This document shows positions 8,496 through 17,653 of a stretch of 64,000 bases of DNA, one piece after another. The first letter of the stretch is position 1. Each line of letters opens with the position of its first letter. Origin of the DNA: Uliginosibacterium flavum. GTDB lineage: Bacteria; Pseudomonadota; Gammaproteobacteria; Burkholderiales; Rhodocyclaceae. The stretch covers positions 124,001-188,000 of the forward strand of contig NZ_JBEWZI010000001.1 in the NCBI RefSeq assembly GCF_040566545.1, written 5' to 3'. The position numbers were made by a program, and so were the translations under genes. The notes under the pieces were generated by a model that did not search any database, was not told the DNA's origin, and was given only the letters and a program-made list of their open reading frames with translations.

Positions 8496-9203
8496 ATGCC
8501 TCTCATCAATGCTGACGAAAAGGAACTGGCCAAGTTCAGCGAATTGGCCCATCGCTGGTGGGACCCTGAGTCGGAATTCAAACCTCTGCACGAAATCAAC
8601 CCCTTGCGCCTGAACTGGATTGACGAACACGCTTCAATCGCTGGCAAACAGGTGCTGGACATCGGCTGTGGCGGCGGGATCCTGACCGAAAGCATGGCCC
8701 GCAAAGACGCCAAAGTTACTGGCATCGACCTTTCAGAGAAAGCCTTGGCCGTCGCTCGTTTGCACCTTTTCGAAAGTCAGCTGAGTATTGACTATCAAAA
8801 TGTCTCTGCCGAAGAATTCGCCAAACGACACCCCGCCACGTTTGACGTCGTCACCTGCATGGAAATGCTGGAGCATGTTCCTGATCCAGCCAGCATCGTA
8901 AAGGCTTGCGCCACACTGGTAAAACCCGGCGGTCATGTCTTTCTATCGACGATCAACCGGAACTTGAAAGCCTATTTATTCGCTATTGTAGGCGCAGAAT
9001 ACGTCCTGAATATGTTGCCACGCGGCACTCACGAGTATGCAAAATTCCTGAAGCCGGCAGAACTTTCACGCTATTTGCGCGACGCTGATCTTGAGGTTCA
9101 GGAACTCATCGGCATGCATTATCAGCCGCTCAACAAGACTTACAGCCTTGGAAACGGCAGCGATATAAACTACCTGATGCGCGCAATCAAACCGCAGAAC
9201 TGA
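8496..9203 (+). CDS. ubiG: Ubiquinone biosynthesis O-methyltransferase
   Basis: The 235-residue SAM-dependent methyltransferase carries out both O-methylation steps of ubiquinone synthesis. The SAM-binding glycine motif is VLDIGCGGG near residue 50. The N-terminal HRWWDPESEFKPLHEINPLRL block is typical of UbiG, as is CMEMLEHVPDP in the middle (near residue 122). An AAGGAAAC ribosome binding site precedes the ATG. In many relatives a phosphoglycolate phosphatase (gph) follows ubiG. Here no gph follows; the next gene is on the opposite strand and the gap holds a copy of the dispersed repeat. The enzyme supplies the quinone used by the Nuo complex encoded a few kilobases away. Confidence 0.96.
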   Translation: MPLINADEKELAKFSELAHRWWDPESEFKPLHEINPLRLNWIDEHASIAGKQVLDIGCGGGILTESMARKDAKVTGIDLSEKALAVARLHLFESQLSIDYQNVSAEEFAKRHPATFDVVTCMEMLEHVPDPASIVKACATLVKPGGHVFLSTINRNLKAYLFAIVGAEYVLNMLPRGTHEYAKFLKPAELSRYLRDADLEVQELIGMHYQPLNKTYSLGNGSDINYLMRAIKPQN

Positions 9204-9228
9204 GCGAATCAAGTCTTGCAAGCAACAG

Positions 9229-9270
9229 CCCGAAGAGCCGCTCTGGGCGGACTTCTTCAGGCATGCCAGC
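9229..9270. repeat. Copy of dispersed intergenic repeat (copy 1)
   Basis: Between ubiG and the convergent EF-G-like gene lie CGAAGAGCCGC (9231-9241) and GGCGGACTTCTTCAGGCA (9247-9264). The second segment is nearly the reverse complement of TGCCTGAAGACGTCCGCC in the copy at 53 kb. No heptamer array and no T-run are present here, so it is not an ordinary terminator. Confidence 0.6.
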
Positions 9271-9275
9271 ACGCC

Positions 9276-11327
9276 TCACAACTCCTCGTCTTGCGGCTTG
9301 AATGCTGCCATCAGCTGCTGCTGAACATTGAGCGGAGCAGCTTCATACTCTGACAGCTGCAGGGTATAACTCCCCTGCCCGCCCGTAATCGACTTCAGAC
9401 GACTCTGAAAATCCGCCAGTTCGGACAGCGGAGCCCGGGCATTGATCACGATCATGCCGGCACGGGTGTTGCCTGTAGTGGTTACCTGACCACGGCGCAC
9501 CGAAACCTCCCCCGAAACGTCACCATAAGCGGAGTCCGGCACAGAAATTTCCAGATCAACCAGAGGCTCCAGTACAACTGGACGAGCGCTTTTCATTGCG
9601 TCTAGAAAAGCCTTCCTGCCCGCAGTTACAAAGGCAATTTCTTTCCCGTCCACAGGATGAGTTTTTCCGTCGTACACAGTGACCTCAACATCCTGAACCG
9701 GGAAACCTGCGATTGCACCAGAAACCAAAACCTCACGCACCCCCTTCTCAACAGCAGGAATGAACACGCCAGGAATAGAGCCGCCCTTTATTTCATTCTT
9801 GAAGCGAAAACCTTCACCCCGAGCCAGTGGTGCTACGCGCAAAAAAACCTCACCGAACTGGCCTGCACCACCACTCTGCTTCTTATGACGACAATGCCCT
9901 TCCGCAGTATGGGTAATGGTTTCACGATAGGGAATGGTCGGCGCATGACTATCCACCTCCAGCTTGTACTGCGCGCTCATCCGCTCCAGCACCCGACCTA
10001 AATGCATCTCGCCCTGACCACGGATCACCACCTCATGTGTAGTGGGGTCGCTCTCCACATAGAGCCCCGGATCCTCTATCGCCAATCGATGCAGGACTTC
10101 CGCTAGCTTCTGCTCCTCTCCGCGCCGTTTGACGCGCACAGCCAAGCCATACACGGCGTGCGGAATAGGTAAAGGCCGAAAATGAATTTGCGCGTCTTCC
10201 TGTGCGTCATGCAGTACCGCGTCAAACACGACATCCTCAAGCTTGGTAATCGCGCAAATTTCGCCGGGCCCCGCGCTGTTTATCGCCGTCAATTGCTTCC
10301 CTTGCACACTGAAAAGATGGGCGACCCGGCAAGGCTTTCGTGCATCTCCGACATACAGCATGCTGTCGGGAGTAATCGTTCCTTGCAGTATGCGGAGCGT
10401 TGCGATCTTCCCCAGATAGGCATCCACCTCAAGCTTGAATACATGCGCAATCACATGCTCGTCAGGCAAATGCGAGACATTCAACGGCTCAGCGGACTCA
10501 GCTTGTCCTCCAAGCCACTTTTCAAACAAAGGCGGATTTCCCTCAAGAGGACTGGGCGCGAGGCGCACAATAAAATCGAGTAACTCGCGCAAGCCGGCCC
10601 CGCTTCGTGCCGAAGTAAACAAGACCGGAATCAGATGTCCTTCCCGTAACGCCTGCTCGAACGCGTCGTGCAGTAGATCTGGTGCAATCTCTTCACCACT
10701 CAGATAACGTTCGGTCAGGGCCTCATCGACCTCGACAATTTGCTCGACGATCGCACGATGCGCATCCTCGACACTGCCAAAATCCGTCGGGCCGGCTGTG
10801 AAATTAAAAAAACAATCCACAACTTTTTTACCGCCTTCGGCGGGCAGATTTATCGGCAAACACTCCCGACCGAATGCGGACTGCAAACTCTCCAGAAGTT
10901 CAGGCAAGTTCAATCGATCCACATCAATTCGATTCACCACGACAATCCGGCACAGCTTCCGGGTTTGCGCCCACAACATCGCTCTGGACGCACTTATTTC
11001 TATGCCATTTTGGGGATTAAAAAGAATCGCGGCAGTCTCAACCGCATCCAGCGCCGCCATTGCTTGGCCGGCAAAGTCAGGAAAGCCCGGCGTATCAAGC
11101 AGTTGCACCCGGACATCACCCTGATCAAGATACGCCGCCGCCAGTTTCGCCGTATGTTGATGCTCTTTTTCAAGAGGATCGTAATCACAGACTGTAGTAC
11201 CCTTTTCAACACTCCCTGCAACTGGGATTGCCCCTGCCAGAGCCAACAAATTCTCAATCAAAGTGGTTTTGCCTGAACCCGCATGACCAAACATGGCCAG
11301 AGTACGAAGATTATCTGCAACCAGCAT
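9276..11327 (-). CDS. Elongation factor G paralogue (EF-G2-type translational GTPase)
   Basis: The 683-residue protein has the five-domain layout of EF-G. The GTPase P-loop is GHAGSGKT (residues 14-21), G3 is DTPGFPDF and G4 is NRID, where canonical EF-G has NKxD. The C-terminal half carries EF-G domains III-V, including FKNEIKGGSIPGVFIPAVEKG. It stands alone, away from rpsL-rpsG-fusA-tuf, which fits the second EF-G class found in many bacteria. Members of that class differ in ribosome-dependent GTPase activity and in translocation or recycling roles. The start chosen is ATG 11325-11327, with GAGGGG about 9 bases upstream. An upstream ATG at 11366 would add 13 residues before the P-loop domain and lacks as good a site. 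Its exact role is not known from sequence. Confidence 0.85.
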   Translation of the reverse strand: MLVADNLRTLAMFGHAGSGKTTLIENLLALAGAIPVAGSVEKGTTVCDYDPLEKEHQHTAKLAAAYLDQGDVRVQLLDTPGFPDFAGQAMAALDAVETAAILFNPQNGIEISASRAMLWAQTRKLCRIVVVNRIDVDRLNLPELLESLQSAFGRECLPINLPAEGGKKVVDCFFNFTAGPTDFGSVEDAHRAIVEQIVEVDEALTERYLSGEEIAPDLLHDAFEQALREGHLIPVLFTSARSGAGLRELLDFIVRLAPSPLEGNPPLFEKWLGGQAESAEPLNVSHLPDEHVIAHVFKLEVDAYLGKIATLRILQGTITPDSMLYVGDARKPCRVAHLFSVQGKQLTAINSAGPGEICAITKLEDVVFDAVLHDAQEDAQIHFRPLPIPHAVYGLAVRVKRRGEEQKLAEVLHRLAIEDPGLYVESDPTTHEVVIRGQGEMHLGRVLERMSAQYKLEVDSHAPTIPYRETITHTAEGHCRHKKQSGGAGQFGEVFLRVAPLARGEGFRFKNEIKGGSIPGVFIPAVEKGVREVLVSGAIAGFPVQDVEVTVYDGKTHPVDGKEIAFVTAGRKAFLDAMKSARPVVLEPLVDLEISVPDSAYGDVSGEVSVRRGQVTTTGNTRAGMIVINARAPLSELADFQSRLKSITGGQGSYTLQLSEYEAAPLNVQQQLMAAFKPQDEEL

Positions 11328-11590
11328 ATCCGCATCCCCTCTTGTAGATATTGTGTGGATCCACACTACACCCGCAGCCAGAGGGTTTCAATCGGCATTC
11401 ACCACAGCGAAGAGCTTTGCCCTTCTGGGCTTTTAGCATCCCAACCTCAGCGCAAATTGAATACGCAAGAGCTCACAAGACGGCGCCTGAAGAACCGCAC
11501 CTGGCTTGCCTCTTCAGCAAGCCATGCTGCAAAGGCAGGCGCAGCAAGGCTGTTCAGGCAAAGGCAAAAAACCTCCGGCAGCGACCACCT
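11328..11590. other. Intergenic gap with a diverged repeat copy (copy 2)
   Basis: No convincing gene is present between the EF-G-like gene and the NUDIX gene. At 11485-11560 there are GCCTGAAGAACCGC, CTTGCCTCTTCAGCAAG and TGTTCAGGCA, which look like diverged pieces of the dispersed intergenic repeat. Just after 11400, GCGAAGAGC is another weak match. The promoter of the EF-G-like gene must lie close to 11330-11400, but I see no clear -35/-10 pair. Confidence 0.4.
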
Positions 11591-12130
11591 TCAACCTAAA
11601 AATTTGCGGGCCCAGAACAAACAGGTAATGGTCTTGGCGTCAGTAATACGCCCATCAAAAACTGCCTGCTCAGCTTCATCAAGAGCCATTTCAAACACCT
11701 CAACCGACTCGTCTTCATCAAGATTCTGCTCGCCCGCCGTCAAACCTTGAGCCAGAAAAATTTCGATACGCTCATCCGAATACCCAATGCAATTATGCAT
11801 CGTGCCGAGATGACGCCAAATCGCAGCCGTATAACCAGTTTCTTCCAATAATTCACGCGTGGCACATTCCAAAATTGTGTCACCCGAATCAATTTTCCCC
11901 GCAGGCAATTCGATAAATACCCTGTCCAATGGATAACGAAACTGGCGCTCAAAAATCAGCACGCCAGGGCGCAACTCGGCTATCACAACACACGCACCGG
12001 GGTGACGTACAAACTCACGCAAAGCAGTCCTGCCATCAGGCAAGCGCACTTCGTCGCGCAGAACCTTGAGCAACTTCCCTGAAAAAACATCTTCACTGGA
12101 TACGAGCGTTTCGATCATTTCTTCACCCAT
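11591..12130 (-). CDS. NUDIX hydrolase, ADP-ribose pyrophosphatase type
   Basis: The 179-residue protein probably cleaves ADP-ribose or a related nucleoside diphosphate sugar. The NUDIX box starts at G78 and runs through R92-E93-L-L-E96-E97-T-G99. The position that is normally the first Glu is Asp here (D84, in GKIDSGD), while the essential REXXEE core is intact. Upstream, REFVRHPGACVVI and ERQFRYPLDRVFIELPAGK are typical of the ADP-ribose pyrophosphatase (NudF) branch. The gene stands alone, with the nuo operon terminator just upstream of its start. A housekeeping function in removing reactive ADP-ribose is likely. The exact substrate is inferred. Confidence 0.85.
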   Translation of the reverse strand: MGEEMIETLVSSEDVFSGKLLKVLRDEVRLPDGRTALREFVRHPGACVVIAELRPGVLIFERQFRYPLDRVFIELPAGKIDSGDTILECATRELLEETGYTAAIWRHLGTMHNCIGYSDERIEIFLAQGLTAGEQNLDEDESVEVFEMALDEAEQAVFDGRITDAKTITCLFWARKFLG

Positions 12131-12142
12131 AGAATTTGTTCG

Positions 12143-12165
12143 AAAAAAAAGCCAGCGATGCTGGC
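12143..12165 (-). terminator. Rho-independent terminator of the nuo operon
   Basis: On the minus strand the stem GCCAGC/GCTGGC with a 3-base loop is followed by eight T residues. It lies 23 bases downstream of the nuoN stop and immediately before the NUDIX gene. A shorter T-run on the other side could also allow plus-strand use. Confidence 0.92.
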
Positions 12166-12187
12166 TTTTCTTTTCCTGTGATCAAGC

Positions 12188-13747
12188 CTACTGAACGCTC
12201 TGAATCACGATTACGCACAACTGCACCAGGAACCCGGGGAAGAGCCCGAACACGGCCAGCGCCAAAACGTTTGCAGACAATACAGTTCGAACACCACGCC
12301 CCGCCTCGATTGGAGCCAAGTTCACTGGCTCATCGAAGAACATTACTTTGACGATACGCAAGTAATAAAAAGCGCCAATCAAGGACATTGCAACGGCCAA
12401 CACAGCCAAGCTCGCGTGCCCCGCCGACCATAAGGCCTGCAAAACGAAGAACTTGGCAAAAAATCCCAGGAAAAACGGAATCCCCGCCATCGAGAACATC
12501 ACTATCGCCATCATCCCCGCCCACCAACTGCTACGCTTGTTGAGGCCTTTGAGATCGTCAATATCCTCTGCTTCAAACCCGGCTCTAGACATCAGCAACA
12601 TGACGCCAAAGCCCGCCAAGGTAGTCAGCATGTAGCTCAGCGCGTAAAACAGTGCAGACACATAGGCAATAGTTGAACCATTCAGGCTTGTCGACGCGAA
12701 CCCCAGAAGCAAGAAGCCCATGTGTGAAATGCCGGAATACGCCAACATTCGCTTGAGATTGGTTTGCGCGATCGCGGAAATATTTCCCAAAATAATTGAG
12801 GAAACACCCACAAACAGCAGCATCAACTTCCAGTGATCGACCAATCCCCACAAACCAAACGCCAACAAGCGGCAGAGCATTGCAAACGCGGCAAGTTTGG
12901 AAGCGGAAGCGATAAACAAGGTTACCGCAGTCGGCGCGCCCTCATAGACATCAGGAATCCACATGTGAAAGGGCACGACGCCGAGCTTGAAAGCGATGCC
13001 GGCCACCAGAAACACCAAACCGAAAAGCAATACCGTACGATTAGCGGTCTGCGGATCGACCAATGCCAGACCGACATCCACCAAACCCAGTGACTGGGTC
13101 GCGCCATAAACCATGGACATGCCATACAGCAGCAGACCGGATGCCAAAGCACCCAACACAAAATACTTCATGGCAGCCTCGGTGGAACGCACCGAATCCC
13201 GATTGATCGCAACCAGTGCGTATGAGGACAAAGACAGCAACTCCAGCCCCACATACACAGTAATCAGACTGGCAGCAGAAATCAGCACCATGATGCCGAG
13301 CGTCGCAAACAACACCAGCAAGTAGTATTCAGGCGACTCCAGCTTGCGATCCTGCAGATAGCGGCGGCCATACACAAGCACCAACGCAACCGCCGCACAA
13401 ACTGCAATTTTCAGCAAATCCCCAAGCGGATCCGCCAGATACATCTGGCCAAAGGTGAACTGAGGTTCGCTACTCCCCAGATAGCCGAGAGCGATCTGCC
13501 CAATGTTGCGGATAAATTCCCCGAGCGGAGCCTGAGCATACAGTTTGCCGACAGTTGCAGAAAAATCGCGACCGACAAAAATTGTGACTCCGGCACCAAT
13601 CAGCAATGCGGCGTGCGTCAGGTAATAAGTAATCTGACTCGCACTGCGGCGGGCAAAGGACACCAGCAGCAGCATGAACAAGCCAATAGCAGCCACCGTT
13701 ATTTCGGGGGCTGCGGGAGAAAAACTGGGTATCTGGAATTCCATCAT
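12188..13747 (-). CDS. nuoN: NADH-quinone oxidoreductase subunit N
   Basis: The 519-residue membrane subunit is one of three antiporter-like proton channels of complex I, with roughly 14 membrane segments. Family motifs are YVGLELLSLSSYALVA with the conserved Glu, FKLGVVPFHMWIPDVYEGAPT with the conserved Lys and His, and KRMLAYSGISHMGF. Between the second and third membrane segments (about residues 58-105) there is a hydrophilic loop with GKLYAQAPLGEF and YLGSSEPQF. It makes this copy about 30 residues longer than I would expect for relatives of roughly 480-490 residues. It is the last gene of the operon and is followed by a strong terminator. The start is one of two tandem ATG codons. Confidence 0.96.
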   Translation of the reverse strand: MMEFQIPSFSPAAPEITVAAIGLFMLLLVSFARRSASQITYYLTHAALLIGAGVTIFVGRDFSATVGKLYAQAPLGEFIRNIGQIALGYLGSSEPQFTFGQMYLADPLGDLLKIAVCAAVALVLVYGRRYLQDRKLESPEYYLLVLFATLGIMVLISAASLITVYVGLELLSLSSYALVAINRDSVRSTEAAMKYFVLGALASGLLLYGMSMVYGATQSLGLVDVGLALVDPQTANRTVLLFGLVFLVAGIAFKLGVVPFHMWIPDVYEGAPTAVTLFIASASKLAAFAMLCRLLAFGLWGLVDHWKLMLLFVGVSSIILGNISAIAQTNLKRMLAYSGISHMGFLLLGFASTSLNGSTIAYVSALFYALSYMLTTLAGFGVMLLMSRAGFEAEDIDDLKGLNKRSSWWAGMMAIVMFSMAGIPFFLGFFAKFFVLQALWSAGHASLAVLAVAMSLIGAFYYLRIVKVMFFDEPVNLAPIEAGRGVRTVLSANVLALAVFGLFPGFLVQLCVIVIQSVQ

Positions 13748-13778
13748 GCGCCTGTACGATTAAGCATCGATCAATCGG

Positions 13779-15257
13779 TCACAACTTGCCGGCAGTGACA
13801 TGCCGGAGCAAATCAGCAACTGAAGCATGCATTACGTCGTTTATCGGGAAGGGATATAGCCCCATAGCCAACACACAGAGAGCCAACACGGCAAGGAAAA
13901 ATCCCTCACGCAAATTTATATCGGCAAGCCCCGCTACATTCGGATTCGTCACAGCACCAAACATCACGCGCTTATACATCCACAAGGTATACGCCGCGCC
14001 AAGTATCAAGGTACTTGCAGCCGCGAAGCCTACCCAGAAATTGAACTTGATTGCGCCGAGAATGACCCAGAACTCACCAACAAAACCGCTGGTTGCCGGC
14101 AGTCCGGCGTTCGCCATGGCAAACAGCATGAAAAACGCAGCAAACTTGGGCATTACATTTACAACGCCACCGTAATCTGCAATTTGCCGGCTATGCATGC
14201 GATCGTACAAAACACCAATGCACAAAAACATGGCGGCAGAAACGAACCCATGCGAAATCATCTGAACCAGTGCACCTTCCATCCCCAAGGGATTGAAGAT
14301 GAAAAATCCCAGCGTTACAAAACCCATGTGTGAAATTGACGAGTAAGCAACCAGCTTTTTCATGTCCGTCTGGACAATCGCCACAAAACCGATATAGATA
14401 ACCGCAATCAGGGACAGGGCGATCATGACCGGCGCCATCGCCTGACTTGCGTCCGGCACGACGGGCAGAGAGAAACGCAGAAAACCATACGCACCGAGTT
14501 TCAATGCAATGGCGGCCAGCACAACCGAACCACCTGTAGGGGCCTCAACGTGGGCGTCGGGCAACCAAGTATGCACAGGCCACATTGGCACCTTGACGGC
14601 AAAGGACGCCAGGAAAGCCCAGAAGATCAAAGTCTGGCTATGCATATCCAGCTTCAGCGCATGCCAGTCAGCAATCGCAAAACTTCCTGAATGCTGGAAC
14701 AGATACACAAAAGCCAGCAACATCAACAAAGAGCCTGCCAGGGTGTAGAGAAAGAACTTGAACGCGGCATACACACGATTGGCGCCCCCCCAGATCCCGA
14801 TAGCCAGATACAAGGGAATCAGGGAAGCTTCAAAAAACACATAGAACAACAAACCATCCTGCGCGGCGAATATCCCGTTCATCAAACCGGACATGATCAA
14901 AAACGCGGCGATGTACTGTGCCACCTTCTTTTGGATAACCGCCCAACCGGCCAATAAAACAATCACCGTAATGAAACTGTTAAGCACTACAAAAGGCATG
15001 GAAATGCCATCCACACCAAGCGAGTAGTGCGCATTGAACCCACGAATCCAGCTCGTGAATTCAACAAACTGCATAGCACTGCTGCTCGCATCGAACTGCA
15101 TATACAGCGGCAGCGTTACCAGAAAGCCCATTAGCGCAAAGAACAGGCCCATCGCACGCGCAACGTGTGCATGGCGGTCTGAATTCGCACACAGCGTCAA
15201 TAGACCACCGAAAATCGGGATCCAGATCGATAGACTGAGATAAGGCACACTGGTCAT
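13779..15257 (-). CDS. nuoM: NADH-quinone oxidoreductase subunit M
   Basis: The 492-residue antiporter-like proton channel of complex I has about 14 membrane segments. The proton-path Glu lies in YVFFEASLIPLYLAIG near residue 140, and the conserved Lys lies in FAVKVPMWPVHTWLPDAHVEAPTGG near residue 230. KKLVAYSSISHMGFV near residue 300 is the second broken-helix region. It lies between nuoL and nuoN in standard order with short gaps (43 and 31 bases), as part of the same transcript. Confidence 0.97.
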   Translation of the reverse strand: MTSVPYLSLSIWIPIFGGLLTLCANSDRHAHVARAMGLFFALMGFLVTLPLYMQFDASSSAMQFVEFTSWIRGFNAHYSLGVDGISMPFVVLNSFITVIVLLAGWAVIQKKVAQYIAAFLIMSGLMNGIFAAQDGLLFYVFFEASLIPLYLAIGIWGGANRVYAAFKFFLYTLAGSLLMLLAFVYLFQHSGSFAIADWHALKLDMHSQTLIFWAFLASFAVKVPMWPVHTWLPDAHVEAPTGGSVVLAAIALKLGAYGFLRFSLPVVPDASQAMAPVMIALSLIAVIYIGFVAIVQTDMKKLVAYSSISHMGFVTLGFFIFNPLGMEGALVQMISHGFVSAAMFLCIGVLYDRMHSRQIADYGGVVNVMPKFAAFFMLFAMANAGLPATSGFVGEFWVILGAIKFNFWVGFAAASTLILGAAYTLWMYKRVMFGAVTNPNVAGLADINLREGFFLAVLALCVLAMGLYPFPINDVMHASVADLLRHVTAGKL

Positions 15258-15300
15258 CTTTGCTTTCCGTGAATTCTTTTCTGTCTGAAGTTCTCGCGCC

Positions 15301-17337
15301 TCAGGACGCGAGCACTCCGGTCTTCAGGTAGGGCCACCACAGTGCCAGCAGCAGCACTACACCGATGACAATCCAGAACGCATACTGATACAAGAGGCCG
15401 CTCTGCAAAAAGCGCGACATCCTGGCGACCCAGCCAACAAGGCGCGCAGATCCATTCACAATCACGCCATCAATCAGCATCTGATCACCGACCTTCCACA
15501 AACGAGCCCCCAAGGCACGAGCTCCGCCAGCGAACACGATCTCATTGAAACGGTCGAAGTAATACTTGTTGTCCAGCAAGGTATACAAAAATCCGAAACG
15601 CTTTTGCAACGCGGCAGGAATATCCGGGCGCTTGAGATAGAAGAACCAGGCCAGAACGACCCCACCCAAAGCGAACCAGGCGGGCGACTTGATGCTGAAC
15701 CCGTGCAGCCCCATAGCCCACGCGCCATGAAACTCCTCGCGCATCTCACCCAAGACGTTGTGGGCCTCGTTAACGAAAATCGTTCCCTTGAACCACTCGC
15801 CAAACAGCATCGGCTCAATGGTGATAAAGCCGATCAAGATTGAAGGCACTGCAAGAAGGATCAAAGGCAAGGTCACGACCCACGGGGACTCATGCGGCTT
15901 CTGTCCGGGAGCCAAGCCATGATGATGATCCGACGCGGACTCCTCGTCGGCGTGATCCCCATGATGATCGTGAGCATGACCGAAGCGCTCCTTGCCATGA
16001 AACACCATGAAATACATGCGGAAAGAGTAGAAAGCGGTAACAAGCACACCCGCCATCACGCAAAAATATGCGTAGCCCGACCCGGGAAGCTGCGAGAGCT
16101 TGACGGCTTCGACAATCGACTCTTTGGAATAGAAACCGGAGGTAAACGGCAGGCCGATCAGGGCCACCGAGCCCAGCAGGGAGGTGATCCAAGTGATTTT
16201 CATGTACTTCCACAGACCGCCCATGTTGCGCATGTCCTGATCATGATGCATGCCGATGATCACCGAGCCGGCGCCCAAGAACAGCAAAGCTTTAAAGAAA
16301 GCATGCGTCATCAAATGGAAGACCGCGGCAGAATAGGCTGAAGCGCCCAGCGCCACCGTCATGTAACCCAACTGCGAGAGGGTCGAATAGGCCACAACAC
16401 GTTTGATGTCGTTCTGAACGATGCCGAGAAAACCCATGAACAGCGCTGTAGTTGCGCCAATCACCATCACGAAGGACAGCGCGGTTTCCGACAATTCAAA
16501 CAGCGGCGACATGCGTGCCACCATGAATATCCCGGCGGTCACCATGGTCGCGGCGTGAATCAAGGCCGAGATCGGGGTTGGGCCTTCCATCGAGTCAGGC
16601 AACCAAACGTGCAGCGGAACCTGGGCGGATTTACCCATAGCACCGATAAACAAACCGATACAGATCGCCGTCATCAGCGGCCAACCCGTTGCGGGCACAA
16701 CCATCTGAACCAGCTCCGGCGCCTTGGCAAACACCTCCGCGTAATTCAGGCTGCCGGCAGATGTGGCGATCAAACCGATACCCAACAAAAACCCGAAGTC
16801 ACCGACGCGGTTAACCAGAAAGGCTTTCAGGTTGGCATAGATAGCAGTCGGCCGCGTGTACCAGAAGCCGATCAGCAGGTAGGAGACAAGGCCCACGGCT
16901 TCCCAACCGAAGAAAAGTTGGAGGAAGTTGTTGCTCATCACCAGCATCAGCATCGCGAAGGTAAACAGCGAAATATAGCTGAAAAACCGTTGATAACTGG
17001 GGTCTTCGGCCATGTAGCCGACAGTATAGATATGCACCATGAGTGACACGAAAGTCACCACCAGCATCATCATTACGGTCAGGCTATCGATCAGGAAACC
17101 AACTTCGAAATCAATTCCACCACTGCTCGCCCACGTATAGAGAGCTCCGTTAAAAACATTACCGGCCTGCACATCCAGATAAATGAACACAGACGCGACA
17201 AGGGCTGTAGCAACGCCCAAGATCGTGACCGAGTGTGATGCGGTGCGTCCGATCAGCTTGCCGAACAGACCCGCCAAAATGGCGCCTGCCAGCGGAGCCA
17301 AGGGCACGAGGAGATAGAGTTTCTGCATTGAAGTCAT
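15301..17337 (-). CDS. nuoL: NADH-quinone oxidoreductase subunit L
   Basis: The 678-residue subunit is the most distal antiporter-like channel. Its C-terminal part includes the long lateral helix that clamps M and N. Motifs are FFGWEAVGLVSYLLIGFW near residue 145, MGKSAQVPLHVWLPDSMEGPTPISALIHAA near 235 and KRVVAYSTLSQLGYM near 310. A His/Asp-rich hydrophilic loop lies at about residues 443-475, with many His residues around AHDHHGDH and SDHHHG, before GLAPGQKPHESP. Such loops are variable in the family and might bind metal, although that is speculative. It sits between nuoK and nuoM in the usual order. Confidence 0.97.
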   Translation of the reverse strand: MTSMQKLYLLVPLAPLAGAILAGLFGKLIGRTASHSVTILGVATALVASVFIYLDVQAGNVFNGALYTWASSGGIDFEVGFLIDSLTVMMMLVVTFVSLMVHIYTVGYMAEDPSYQRFFSYISLFTFAMLMLVMSNNFLQLFFGWEAVGLVSYLLIGFWYTRPTAIYANLKAFLVNRVGDFGFLLGIGLIATSAGSLNYAEVFAKAPELVQMVVPATGWPLMTAICIGLFIGAMGKSAQVPLHVWLPDSMEGPTPISALIHAATMVTAGIFMVARMSPLFELSETALSFVMVIGATTALFMGFLGIVQNDIKRVVAYSTLSQLGYMTVALGASAYSAAVFHLMTHAFFKALLFLGAGSVIIGMHHDQDMRNMGGLWKYMKITWITSLLGSVALIGLPFTSGFYSKESIVEAVKLSQLPGSGYAYFCVMAGVLVTAFYSFRMYFMVFHGKERFGHAHDHHGDHADEESASDHHHGLAPGQKPHESPWVVTLPLILLAVPSILIGFITIEPMLFGEWFKGTIFVNEAHNVLGEMREEFHGAWAMGLHGFSIKSPAWFALGGVVLAWFFYLKRPDIPAALQKRFGFLYTLLDNKYYFDRFNEIVFAGGARALGARLWKVGDQMLIDGVIVNGSARLVGWVARMSRFLQSGLLYQYAFWIVIGVVLLLALWWPYLKTGVLAS

Positions 17338-17344
17338 CAGGCTC

Positions 17345-17653
17345 TCAACCCTTCAGGCTGTCGAGATCATCGACATGAATGGAGCGCAGGTTACGGAACA
17401 GCACGACAAGAATGGCCAGGCCAATTGCCGACTCGGCTGCAGCCACAGTCAGGATGAAGAAAACGAAAATCTGACCCGCCGAATCACCAAAATAGCTGGA
17501 AAATGCAACGAAATTCATATTGACGGCGAGAAGCATCAACTCGATTGCCATCAGTAATACGATCAGATTTTTCCGATTAAGAAAAATCCCGACCACGCTG
17601 ATCGAAAACAGGACGGCTCCAAGAATCAGGACGTGTGAAAGCGGCACCATCAT
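17345..17653 (-). CDS. nuoK: NADH-quinone oxidoreductase subunit K
   Basis: The 102-residue subunit has three membrane helices, the usual size for NuoK. Conserved Glu residues of the central proton axis are visible in LLMAIELMLLAVNMNFVAF (helix 2) and VAAAESAIGLAILVVLF (helix 3). The gene starts with tandem ATG codons, and its start overlaps the nuoJ stop by four bases. It lies 7 bases before nuoL. Confidence 0.96.
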   Translation of the reverse strand: MMVPLSHVLILGAVLFSISVVGIFLNRKNLIVLLMAIELMLLAVNMNFVAFSSYFGDSAGQIFVFFILTVAAAESAIGLAILVVLFRNLRSIHVDDLDSLKG

